Below the pieces are notes generated by a model. The model was not told the DNA's origin and made no database searches. It saw nothing but the letters and a program-made list of their open reading frames with translations. Below, in pieces: positions 24,255 to 39,500 of a DNA stretch of 64,000 bases; position 1 is the first letter of the stretch; each line of letters begins with the position of its first letter. A program made the position numbers and the translations under genes. Source of the stretch: Didymodactylos carnosus (lineage: Eukaryota; Rotifera; Eurotatoria; Philodinida; Philodinidae); assembly GCA_905250885.1 (NCBI GenBank), contig CAJNOQ010000077.1:17288-81287 (forward strand), written 5' to 3'.

Positions 24255-25696
24255 TACAACTACTGCTTTTCCGATAAAACTCTCTCTTTCTAATTATTGT
24301 GAAACAGTTTTTCCATGTAAAATTGTTGTTGTTGTTCTTGTTTTTTATTCGTTCAACAAATTCTCTAGATAACAAAAACCAATCAAAAACAGGTTTGAAT
24401 TTGCTAACTACTTTTCATAATGTTCAGTTAATACTCATATTCAAAATGATAAAGGTATCCTTAAATGCAAGAGTTTATCATGTAGAAATGCAGTAGATAA
24501 ATCGAGGGTATTTTCATAGGGGATTTTTCGCAGGCATTTCACATTTCTTAGACATTTGAATGGCATTTATACAACATCTAAAGTAATACTTTCGCATTTC
24601 AGAATACTTCAGGTTTTTTTTCCTTCCCAAGACATGCGCAATGATCACAACAATCAATTGTAAAAATATGATATAATAAAACTGATGGTGGATAACGCAT
24701 GTTCTTCTTTTGAATATAAAAGTAACATACATTAAGATCGATTCAGACTTACTACCGTAATATTAACCCATTATCTACTTCATGTTGCCTATTTTTTCTC
24801 CTTGTTTGTTTGCAGTTGTATATGTCAACAAAAAAAATGTATGAGTACTAAGTAGAAAAAGAGAAAGAACAATATATAAAGTACCATCTACGCTAAGAAA
24901 TCTTATCATATTCTTTTGTGTCAGTCAGTTTAATTCTGTTTTTTTCAGGAAAAAAACAATCACATCACACAACGATCAGTTGCAATAACACCAAAAAAAT
25001 GAAACGAGCAATCTATATATAAAAATGATTATTCTGGCTAGATTTCTTCATAATTTTTGATTTTAATGAAATAAAAGTTTAATCCACAAATTTTCGTTTG
25101 TCAAAATTTATTTTCAAAACGTGTCAGACACAAGAAACATACACGCTCACTCGCACAAAAAGAGAGAGAGAAGAAAGCGATGACACATTTATACAAAAAG
25201 AGAGAAAATCCTTTCAAAATAAAACCAGACAAACATAAAATGTTTTTCTTTTCCTCTGTTGATGTTTTTATACTCACACACATACAGACAGCACAGATAA
25301 GTGTACCAAGAAAAAATGAAAAAAAGCACAGCAACAACAACCAGACTCTGGGGGTTCATACGTTTTGACATCTTGGTTTGTTTGTTTTTTGAAACACCGA
25401 AATATTTAGAGATAGTTTGTTTGACGAAAATGAAAGAGAGAATGATACATGACGATAACGAACAAAATATAGAAAAAAATGCCTTTTGGTATGTATATTT
25501 CCAAATTATTCTTTTTTTGTTGAAACAAAGATAGAGACAGAAAGTTTGTGTAAACCAAAGAGAAAAAAAGAAAAGTTACACCGATTTCGCGCAATATACG
25601 AGAAAAAACCGACAAATGTTTTCTTAATGTTGGAAGTCTTTTGAGCTCATTTCATTTCATGTATAATGATGGCATGTTGTGTATGAAATTTTCTTT
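24255..25696. other. Convergent 3' intergenic region, PEX1 / 14-3-3
   Basis: Both flanking genes end here. An AATAAA on the plus strand at 25070-25075 and a minus-strand AATAAA (TTTATT at about 25109) could be their polyadenylation signals, in which case the 3' UTRs would approach each other; this is inference. The many short ORFs on both strands (24514-24732, 25101-25615) are low-complexity and not supported. Confidence 0.4.
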
Positions 25697-27060
<1,364 letters not shown>

Positions 27061-30000
27061 CTTGATCGATTTTTAAATGTAAAGCTTATGGCTGTTTAAT
27101 GTTTGTATTGAGAATGAATTTATATCTCACAGACCGGTAAGATGTATCACACACAAGGCTTGAACAGATAAAAAAGATTTCTATTCTAAAAAATAAAAAA
27201 ATTTTAGAGATATAAATGAATTTCGTTTTGGGAACAAGATATAAAATACATGAATGATATTTTTTTTTATTATATAGAAAGGTATAAAAGTAAAAAAATA
27301 AAATTTGTCGGAAAAGACACGACACTGACTTTTTTCTAATAAAGTATAGTCTTCACTTAATTTATGAATATATATATAGTTGCTGTTTTACCGCCGATTA
27401 CTTCGCTTCGACACAATTTCGTACAAACATAAAAAAGAAAAATGAGAGATGAGTTATATATGTATGAAGAAAAAATATAGAATAAATACAAAAATAGAAT
27501 TAGAGAGAAGTAGAGTAGAGAGAAAGAAAATAATAATAATTGTTTACGGATTTAACTAGTACTCAAGATGTATATGTGTGTGTGTGAATGTGTGACAATT
27601 AAATTTCATTCATCTACACCACGAGATAGATTATATGTCGATCTTCAATTTAGAGAAAAACATTTGTACCTACTATATAAAGTAGGTTTCTTATTAGATG
27701 AATAATCTGAGTATGTGTGAACTGAACAAAAATAAAAATATCTATATTCCAATATCATTATAATAGAAATAGAACTATGGTTCTTGTGTATATTTTTTCT
27801 TCCTCCTCTGTATGTATGACTAATACAAGAGAACATAACATCGGACGGAGTGAGTCGATGAATGCAAACCGAGAAATATTCCTTAGCAACACGTATCGCC
27901 CTCTAAATAGTTTATTGCATAAACTAATTACATATGCATTTAATATAAACGGAACGCCACCAGTATACAAAGAAATTTAATTGTCATAGTCATATATATT
28001 CTATCGCATCTCAAAAAAACGTATCAAGCACATCATCATTGTTAAAAATACAATAGTACTCAGTATAGTAAGAAAATCATAAAATAAAAATATTTGTGAA
28101 TAAAGATTAACTTAGTCATGATGTTGCTATTTTTATTTAATATGAAACAAAAATAGCGGACGCTTCAACTCGCACAAGAAACTTCTAGATACTTTTATGT
28201 TTTGCTCACTTTAGTTTTATTAAAAACAGCATCATATCAACTATTCATTATTAGGATAGACAAAGTTACGAGAATTTCTTCGATTTAATTAACTAATTAT
28301 AAATGGATATATGTTTTTTTACTTGAATGCGCTTTTTTCAAAATATTACTGTTTGATGAACTATATAAATAACAATAACAGCTCGTGAAAGAGTAGTGCT
28401 TTTTGGTCCTTTAATTCTCTTGATCTTTTATGTCGCCAGTGTAGCATTTATTTTCTTTTTGCATATGTTGATAGTGGCCTAACGATAGAAAAGTGACATA
28501 GTATATATATCCAACAAGTAATCAATTCTTTTTAGAATCCCACAATACCAGCAGACTGTTCTCTTTCGCTTCGCTGATATACAGATAATAAAAATGGACA
28601 ATGAACTCAGAAGTGGTGATTGAATATATAACTTATTGTATTTTGAATTATAAAAAATATTTGTCATCATCTTATAAAGATTCACAAATAGAAAACTTGA
28701 TCATATGTTCATACATCGAATGCACTCTTAGAAACGAAAGACTATTTATATTGCTCTATAGAATTATAACAAAAGAACAATAATTGAGGTGGCAAGGGCA
28801 ATAATTAAAATAATAGAATAAGGATACCGAATATAGCAACAGCAGTAATGAATATCAGAATAGAACAGGTAACGTACACACATCACAAAAGTGTAGGAAT
28901 GAAATAAACGTAATCTTCCGAGAAAGAATGGTTTGTGTTTCATAGAAGATTTTACATTGCGTGGTGTTCTAATATCCGTTTATAGAGATAGAATGTCAAT
29001 ATGCTTTATTATATTTTTTCAATCATACGGTGTCTAATATTTTTTTAATAAGAAATCTAAACTATCAGCCAACAGCACTCCTGTACGTTAGATAATTTCC
29101 ATTAAGAGACAAAAATAGTTTAAAGGAAAGAACAGACATAAACGCTTGAAACTACGGCTACGAACAGTAGCTCATTTGCTGTATTTTGATTTATTTCTCT
29201 TTCTTTTTGTTTTCTTTTTACCAAAATGATTACTACTCTGAATAGAAATTCTGAAAGTTTATTTTAAATAGAAACGAGATAAAATATATACCCAGATTGA
29301 TGATGAGTAATCTGATAATTCTCAACTTACCTCATCAACCCAGAACAATAATGTTTCGTGATTGTATGCAGTTTGTACAAACCTTTTCAATATGTCAAAT
29401 CAAATTGATTTTGTCTTTCCATAATAAAAAACTAACAGGTTTTCATACGATACGCCATAACGGAAAAAGGTTCACTAGAAGAGGCTCAACTGTAAGTTAT
29501 TCTTTTTATATTAAAAATAATTTAGCCTTACTTTATCTAGATCTTACTCATATTACTTATCTCTTTCTATCTTCTTTCTGTCAGAAAAAAGAACGGCAGA
29601 TCAGTAGAAGTCATACCTGCAAGGTGATCACTCAAATTTTGTTCTGTCTCCCAGATCACCAACTGTTCAAAAGTCAGATAATCAAAAAGACTTAATTCAT
29701 CCGCGCAATTGTGTAAACTGCTAAAATTGATAGTAGTATCAGCATAAACACCTTATTAGGCTATGGACAGTATGCAACTCTCGTTGGATAACATTGACTT
29801 TGCATGTACACAATACATGCTCTACTGTTTTATTCTTCTTGTTTATCATAAATCTCACTCTATCAACAAGAACATACACACACATAGCGATAATGAAAAA
29901 ATTGTTTTTAAAATGTGAAAGATATATAAATGAACAAATAACAAGAGTAAATGAGGTTTTTTTAAAATGCTTTGCACAAAACATACAAAAAATATGAAAA

Positions 30001-30514
30001 AAAAATTGTAATGAACTAGAATAACTGTTTATTTATATTATAAAGATAATGGAAAAAACAACACATCTATGAAAATATGTAGCAGGAAGTAGCACGATGT
30101 CCATTTTAAATTGTTCATCATCAACTAAATTTTTACTTTTCTGCTTCTTAAACGAAAAAGTGGAAAAAAAATTAAAAACACAAACTTTCGTGTTTTTAAT
30201 CTCATTTAGTACCATATATACACACAAGAGAAAGAAGAAAAATAAAAATAAACAACAAAAAGATAGACAGAGAAAAACACAACAGCAAAAAATGAAAGAA
30301 AGCATAATGGGCGTTGAAAAATCGTACGATGAGTTTGTTTATTGACGGTAGTCAAGAAGAGAAACAAAAATTTCGAAATACTAATAGCGGAAAACGTACG
30401 AACGACTGATATTCTCATATCACAGGCAAACATATGTCTCGATCTGAATAACGAAGAGCAATTAATTATACAGGGGTATCTGTTATTACTTTATAATATT
30501 TAGATATCATTATT
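27061..30514. other. Intergenic region between 14-3-3 and the Tudor gene
   Basis: This stretch is 3.5 kb of AT-rich DNA upstream of the 14-3-3 start and downstream of the Tudor stop, both on the minus strand. The longest frame (29297-29695, plus, 132 codons) has no motif I know and unusual composition (His/Phe/Ile-rich), so I do not call it. A short TG run is at about 27575. I see no inverted-repeat element of the kind common elsewhere in the window. Confidence 0.4.
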
Positions 30515-33500
30515 TTATAGTTTCGATGTTTCATCATTCACTGTTGTCATATCGTTCTCACCAAAATCGATTGTTCGATTAGACAATGATGTCGAACAAT
30601 CATTATCGCCACCGGTTGTTGTATTATTTGCACATGCTGTACTTTCAGCTTGAGGAGCACCAATAAATGATGATTCATGGCCATTTGACGTTGTTATTTG
30701 ACCAGCACCTTTCTAAAGATTTAAAACAAGAAAAATGATTGGTTGTGTAGCAAATATCTTCCCAGATAACTGACTACAGTTTTACACTCTTCTGTTCAGC
30801 TTGAATAGAGAAATAAATGGAGATAATACGACAGACACAATTAAGAAAAGTTCAAATGGAGAGTTTATTTGATAATATACTAAGGACAAATTTATTGCAC
30901 GGAGATGCCCACGTATAAGGTTAATACGAGACGCTTTCACAAAAACGAGTGGAAGAAACTCAGTTTACTGACTCGTTTATTAGTCTGTTCTCAACTGTTC
31001 AAGATGATTGTAACTGAAAATTTTGCTACAGCTTTCTCCAACAGATAGTACTACTTCAGTCTCGAAGAGTTTTTAGCTAATTTTTTTGTTTAAATCCGGA
31101 AAAACTTTGCTAAAAAGACAACAACTCGTTCACCTTTTGCATATATGTACTATAATGATCATATCTATCATTGAAAACTTCATCGTTCCAAAATAGTATC
31201 ACAAGTCGATAATCTTCCGTTTGATCAATAACAATTATTTCAACAATATCTTCATGACCAATTGTATCCTTTATATCCATAATCGCATACTGCATGTAGT
31301 CATCTTCAACAGCATATAGACGACATTTATTAGCAATAAACCGTATTTTTAATATAGTATCATTATTTAATTCGAATAAGCGTTTAAATGGAATATCAAA
31401 TAATGTATTACCATAGTCGACACGTTTGATATCGAACGTTTTCGTTGATGAATTTATTTTCATTATTTGTCCACGATAATACATTTGTTCATCGCTGTCT
31501 TCAACGGCAACAATACACAAATCATTTAATTTCCATTCATCAAACGATGATTTATTGTGTTTTTCATGCTCTTGTAACAATTGATCAACTTTACATATTT
31601 CAGCTTCTGATTCGGGAACAATGTGAATAAAAAAATAAATATCACTTGTACCACAAACATTTGCTTTTAATCTTTGTGATTGTTGATGTTTTGAACAATA
31701 TGCAGATATTTGTTGTGGTTTAATAGGTGTATTTAGATGTAGTTCAGTATGTTGTTTTTCTTTGATAGTTGTTGAAGATGATCGTATTCCAGTTTGTTCA
31801 TTATAGTCATTATTCGAGGGCGATATTTGCATACGTTGTTGTTCATCACTACCATTTTCTGGACCTGTGGGTGTCGATGTTTTTTGTGATGTGAAACTAA
31901 CATCTGCTGGTTTTTCAACAGGTGTATCGGAAAGCATATCTGTATCGGAGATTATCCGTTCATCACTACCACCATTTTGCAAGATTGGTTGTTCCTCTTC
32001 TTCCGAATTATTTTTATTTGACGATGATGATGTAGAATCAAAGGACGAAAGTGGTGTTGATGATTGATAAATCTCATTTTCATTATCAAATTTAATGTGA
32101 ATTTCTGTTTTTTGTTCATTTTTATAATAGAATTCGATTACTTCATTTAGTTTTGAATTGACTAATGGAAAGATGTTTTTTGTCCATTTTGTACGATCTA
32201 TATTTGATAGCTGAAAACATTTTGCTAGTGCTTCAATTGATTTAAGCTCGTCTGAATAGTCCAGTAATTTACTTTTTTCTAAATTCTCATCGATATTACC
32301 ATAGTCCTAAAATAATTAGAATAAAATATTACTAAGTAATAAAGTTTGTTGAGTTATAGTTTGACTGAAAATAGATGCAACTAGCTGTTTTCGATCAATA
32401 AATAAATAAAGAGCTTACAATAAAAAAAACGGTATATGAATCATTATCTATCGATTGAATTTTTGCACGATAGTAGACATTATCGACACTAAATTGTGCT
32501 ATACAGTAATCACCAACATTATATGTATCACCAGGTGTCTTTTTATCGATTTTCTCGATTAAGCCATTTACACGTTCTAATTGTGTATCAATATCGGCTG
32601 ACGTTTGAACATAAATAAATGGGGCAACAGGATCAACATGTGTTAGGAAGCCGGTTTCTATGATCGATGATAACAACGCTAAAACAAAAAGAAAGTTGAA
32701 GATTTATTCAATTTAAGACCGAATATTGCTGATAAATCTAGAATATTAACAAAATTCGACTAAACTTGCCTGAGTAAACCTCGGTCAATTAGGCAAAACT
32801 TGAGAAATAGAATAGAACACAGGGTTCCTATCCACCAACTACTCCAGCTCAGAAGTGTTAAGAGAAAATAAAACAGAGTACGAGTTCTCTGTTTGTTTGG
32901 AAGATATAGAGAAAAATCATCGTATCACTTATTCATAACGCTCACGAAAGAATTAAAGGACGGGGGTCAATTTTAAGCCAACTCTGATCCTGGTGTTTTA
33001 AGTTACTTTCAATTGGAGTTTGTAGAGAAAATGTTTCTGCATATTTCTCAGTATAGCCGAGCCTTAGAAACATCCTAGACAATCTTTCATTGTGATTTTT
33101 GTGACGGTATACAAAATGCATTAGTGTTTGCGAAAATATGATTTTTTTCAAAATCTAAAGTAGAGATAGGATAAAGCTTGGTGCAGAAAAATAGGCCATG
33201 AAAAACTGTACAAAGTGGTATAGTACTCGTCCTTAGTAACCAGTTGAACATAGAGAAAAAGATGTTTTCTTATCAATTGCAGGCTTTGTAAACATCCTTT
33301 TCCTACTTTTTACTACAAACGTCCTACGTTGCCCTACTTTCGGAATTTTATCCTACACATCCTACTTTATAAGGTTGTTTTCTTTTTCTAGTAAATTTTA
33401 CATAAAAAGATTTGGTTATTCTAGATTTTTACAAATTTTCATTTTATTAGTAAAATGATGACGTATGACTTTCATATGTTTTTTTTATGTTTTAAGCTCT

Positions 33501-36500
33501 CTATGTTACTTTCTTTAAAACGTTTTAGTTTCATATACTGCATACATCAGCAGCAATGGTAGATTTAGGAGAGGTACGCTTGCAACGATCGCAATTCCCT
33601 TCCAAAATATTTTCAAAAAAAAAACTGTTAATGTTTCTAGCCTCAAAAGTTCAAGCAATCGCACTCCCTCCGGCAAAAATCCCGGATCCGCTACTCATCA
33701 GAAGAGAGTTATAGTTTCCTGCTGGTTGCACTAGAATATTAAAAGCATGCAAACTCTTTAGCGAAGATTTTTAATTTATATATTCTACTGGAAATGAAAA
33801 AAATATATGAATTATAGCTCATGGATCTCATTATACCAAAGCAGTGAACAGTGAAAATGTTTTCTAGTTTTTTTCACGCATTCTACATTTCCAATATAGA
33901 TCCTACCACAATGGAGTTCAAAATCCTGCTCCTATGCCTACGTTTTGCTAATACGAACCCTGCAACTGGTATCTGCAGCTGAAGAGTGTATGACTATATC
34001 GCCATTTTTTTCTATGAGTAAAAGAGGATTCAACTGGTATTTGGTATAGAAACATCGCGCTTGAAAAGCTCTCCAATATATGTTAACAGGAAACTTAACG
34101 GAGCCTGGCACCGTCTTTTGTGAGTTTAATACGAGATTTTTCCATATGGTTCAGCTATGACAAACTATTTCACACACGCCTAACTAGTATCGGCTTTCCT
34201 TTGAGCTCCACGACTCGTACCCGGTGACTTCAAATAGTCGCGTCATTTGATGGAACATAGGTAATCGACAATGCTGAATCTTTCATCAATATGTGTTTTT
34301 GAAAACAAATGCAAAAAGCTTGTGAAAAAAAAATTCATAGTAAAGTACCTGAACTAATTTCTGGTTCGGGTCGTTGACGCTTAACTGCCCCTGTGCTTGA
34401 CTGTTGATCACTACTTGACGAATCATTAATTTCATCATTTGTTCGTTTTCCAACTATTGAATTTTGTCGTTCAAGATTTTCTTGGGGTGCTGCAGCTGTT
34501 GACGATTTTGTTAGGACACTGTCGTGAGTTTGTGAATCAGTATCCATATTACTTAGACCAGAAGATAACGAAGTGCTTGTTGTATTTGGTTGATAACCAT
34601 ATTTTTCATTCAAACAAACACCTTTAACGTATAACAATACACTAGACGCGTCTACTGATGGGGTTTTCGTAAGGTTGTTTGATTCATTAGGTGATATTTG
34701 ATTAACAATACTCATCTCAACGTCAGCTGCTTCAAGGTAACTATCCAATTCTTCAAATAATGTATCAAGTTTATCATTTTGTATACCATGAAAGAAACAA
34801 CGTCGAGCTTGATATGGATAGACCGATAATTCATTTGAGCATTTTTTTAAGGTTGTACTAACACACGAATCAACGTTGCCATAATCCACGAAGTATACAT
34901 AAACGTTATCTTCGGAATTATTGATATCATCTGATAAGACTGCACGAAATGGTGCTCCATCATACATGCTAATCACTAAATCATTCTTTAATAACTGTCT
35001 AACATCTTCGATTGACAATACTTGTGCAATATCCATTTCTTGTTCAATAATATTACTAATTTGATTAACTGTTGTTGTATCAGTTTGAACATAGAAATAA
35101 TGTTTATCTTTTTCGATGTATGATATAGTAACAGGAATACGTTGATCATCCTGTTTGATTGAAACGGAAGTTGTTGCCGATGGTAACGTTACAGCTGAAC
35201 CGGCAGTACATGTTGGCTGTGGTTTTATTGTTACTAGAAATAGAAGTATAAGAGAATAGAGAAGAAGTTCTAACAATTCTTTTATAGTTCCACACGCATT
35301 ACATGAATTAAATCTCTCGTCAGAGAAGTTTGCGAAGACACAGATCTTTATGCGGAGAAAACTGTAAACATAGATCTTTCTATACCTGGAGAAACTGCAC
35401 CGAATATGTCTAAGCTTACTTTCCACTCCCTACTCTACAATTTGGAGAATTTCAAATACAAAAGTGCTCGAGAAAAGTACTCATCCGAATCTGCAAGAGT
35501 GTCTTGGCCAAGTTTTTGATCTATATAAAAGATAAAGTGAGTCCTAGTACTCATTTATGCGGTTGCATTTGTACATGAGTCGAGAAATGAAACAAATAAC
35601 TGAATGTGTTTTTACAGTATGTTGCAAACCTGTCCGTCTTGTCAATGTACTATGTTTTCTTTGTTAAAGTTCTGCTAATTTTACTGCACTTTCTGAATTC
35701 TTATTTGCACCTTTTATTAGGTCATTATTCATCAAACAAATACAAACGATGTGTGTTTCTAGGCAGATGCACACAAAAACACATACCATACAGTTAATTG
35801 AGTTATTCAAACAGAAAAACGAGTTATTATTACCATGTTCTTGTTTATTATTTAGTACAGTTATTGCTGGCTGATCGATTGTTTGTGGCTTTTGTTCATC
35901 TTTCTTTCGTACCATATCGATTATACTTTGACCATTTAAAAATGCATTAATCTTAATTGGTTGTGTTTCATTATTTTTAAATGATTGTTCATCTCTAATA
36001 TTAACTAATTCGATCTGAAAATCATGATGGCACAATAAATCTTCAATTTTATCTCTTTCTTGTTCTGATAAAGTTTGTTTTGTATTATCGTCTACATCAT
36101 TCATATTCAGTTCACAATGATAAGCTAAACGTGGCATAGCGCCCGTTTCTGGATCATATGGTCGTAAACTATCGTGTTTAAGTTTTTCAGTATTACCAAA
36201 ATCTATATATATCACAGAATATAACAATGACGTATTGCCATTCACATTTTCTTGTTCAATTGACAAAATTTTAGCACGATTCCACTGTTGATCAGTGGTA
36301 AATTGTGCAATACAAAATTCATCTTTTTGGTACTTATGCGATTGATTTAATATTATTATTTCTTCTGTTTCAGCATAAACACGTAATTTTTCATTAATAG
36401 CAGTACAATCAACATCAGCATCTTTCGGTTGAACGTAAAAGGTGTTCGGTGATGAATAAATGGAAACAATGACGGATAGACCAGGATCAAATAATGGAAC

Positions 36501-39500
36501 ATGTGGCGGATATTCTGATTTTAGAGAATATGATTCGAATTTTTGTTCTGGTTCGTCTTTTAATGTTAGTTTGACTAAAATTGGCTGAACATGACTTTGT
36601 AAATCAACCTATAACAAAAAAGGCCATCTTAAAACCAACAATTACTAATCACAGGGTTTTAAAAAACAGTTCGTCTCTACTGGCAGATAAATTTTCTGAG
36701 TTTAAATATTCTATAGAAGATTTGCAGACGAAAAACTTACCGCTAATGGTTTATCGACAATTGCATCAAAAAAATCATCAACTTCTGTCCATTCTTTACA
36801 ATGTGAACCAGATAATGAACATCGAATGGCAAATGCTGGCTCTTTGAAATATTTTGCATTCAATGGACGAATATCTTCTTTCTGCACGATCGATTGTGTT
36901 CCATAATCAATAAATTTTATACTTAAAACATCGTTTTCAATCGAATTTATATAACCCCTAAATGAAACAAAATTACACTTATATTTTATGTTTAAAACTA
37001 CAAAGAGAAATTTACCGATGCCACTGTTCATAGACTAATGCAGCACATGGCTGATTTACTTGTAGTTTGATATCTGAAACCGATGCTGTTGATGTATATT
37101 CTTGACTTAACTGCTTCATTAATTGTGACAAACACGCGCCTGAAGAAAATGAATTAGATCTACATAAATGAGGCAAAAGAAACTCAATTACTTTTTTCAT
37201 CATCGTGTAAATAAAATTCGTCTGGTGTATTCGCTTGTGCAACAGTCGCTGACATTGTGTTTTTTGTAATCGACATTAATGTGAAAAATTGCTTATTCAT
37301 TCTGAAAACAGTCTAGTAAGTACTACAAATGTCTAGAAGTTTCATGTGCGTACCTGATTACTTTTAAATCTTTCAACAAATTTGAAAGATTATCGGAAAC
37401 AAGAATAAAAGTTTCATCTGCTTTTGATTCAATTGTGCCTTGGAATTCCTTGCCATCAACTGCATGAATAACCGTACGGAGATCAACATTCTCCACAGCT
37501 AATATGAGAAGGACAAAGTTTAATATTACTAAAAGTATCGCTTTAGACTAAAAGTATAGTCTATTGAATTAGTCTATTTGCTTATATTAGTTTCAATTTC
37601 GTGTTTAACTTACCTTGAGTATCTTTCAATAAACATGGATAAGCAAATGGAGCAGGCGATGTATATTTTTTTGATAACTGACGTATATTTTTAGTATCAA
37701 CATCGTCACAATTGCCAAAATCAATATATTTAACATTAGCTTTATTTCCATCGACCGTTAGTACCGAAGCTACATGAAAATAACACATTATATTAAAAAC
37801 ACTGCAGCAATATAGGCCAATAGTCAAAGGGGAAATATATAAACCGGTTCCTCTCAGCGAGAAACACCTTGAAGAGAATTCTAGGGCAAAAGAAAAATTT
37901 TATGAAGCAAAAAACTGTTTTCGATTTGCAGTCGCTTCCTTTGAAAAAATTATAGTTGTGAACCTACACATGAGCTTCCAAAATCCTTACCTCTATACCA
38001 ACACTCATCTGTATGTTTTGATAAACAAACTTGTCCAAATTTTAGTGATGAGGCATTGACAACTGGTGCAGCTTTAAATTCCCTTTGTAATGTATCACTT
38101 AATTGACTTATTTCATCGGCTTTTGTTAATAATTGAATGAAAAATTGCGCTTAAAAAAGAAGAGTAAAAAATTATTTAACCATACAGTTTTAAGGATTAC
38201 TCATGTGCTTTTACTTGGTGTGTTAACATGGCTAAGTACAAATTTGATTTCTGTGGTTGGTAATACAAAATCATCATAACAATGACCAGCTTCGAATCTT
38301 ATTGTTGTGCCTTCATCATGCCGTCCTGCTAATTTTGAGGCTCTATCATGGCCACCTGGTGCTGCTGACTCCCAAGTATTAAATTTTGATTGTTCTCCAG
38401 AAGCACCATTTCGGCTTTGCCAACTACTTCTTCCATCGTGTCCTTCACGATCAAATCCACTGCTATAACCTAAACGAATAGCATAGTTTGACATTAGATG
38501 AAGCAACGATATTAACGGAAAAAAGACAAATAAATTTGAGCTGCGATTAATATTGCTATTAAGAACACCTTCAAAAGATTCAAACTTGAGTATCTGAATA
38601 GTAATACACAGCATCTTAAGCGCCTTGACGTTTATCTCGAGAAATAGAGCATTGAAAAGTACACTTTGAATGCATCCAAATAGTAACTGCACAAGCAATA
38701 ATTAATTACCTCCACGATTTCTGCCGCGATCTTCACGAGTGTCATAACCCCCACGACCTAAAAAAGAGCATAGGATTAAGTCACGATTAACCCTTCGAAT
38801 ACCATGCATGGACATTTTTGTCCATATGAGTAAAAAATTACCATTTTTTGAATGTTTCGCCTATGTTGCGATTTTCTCTCTAGCTCTTTAACGAAAAATC
38901 ATAAAAAGTCGAGAGACGTTTTGCTTTAAAGAGAATTGAACGAGCTTCAAGGTAAGACGCCTCTCGACTTTTTGTGACTTTCCGTTAAAGAGTTAGAGAG
39001 AAAATCGCAACATAGGCGAAACATTCAAAAAATGGTAATTTTTTACTCATATGGACAAAAATAAGACAAAAAAAGTCTATGCATGGTATTCGAAGGGTTA
39101 AGCAAAGATAGACTGTGAAAGACAGACTTTCTTTTTCTACAACATAGAATGAATACGAATGTCACTAATTGTTTATTTTTTCATCCTACTAAACTTCAAT
39201 TTCACTACTCAGCAGCACCTAGGGAAGCTGTAAATCGGGATAATCAAAGACTCTAAATTGTACGATCTAGTTCTTATATTGACTTAAAGAAAGGCAAAAA
39301 CAAGTGAAAATCAAATAATTACCTCCGCGACTTCCTCGATTGCCATTGAAACGAGCACCACGCGATCGAACACCTTGAGAAAAAATTATCAAAAACAGTA
39401 TAAAAAAAATGTAAGCAGTCTCCTTTAGTGAAGGAGCAACTAATACATCTTAAACTCATTTTGCATTAGTATTTCCAACTTTTCACAACCAACGAAAATT

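Noticed and set aside
29297-29695. 132-codon plus-strand ORF.
   Set aside because: It has no recognised domain, an odd composition, and no splice or codon support. It is likely chance in AT-rich DNA.
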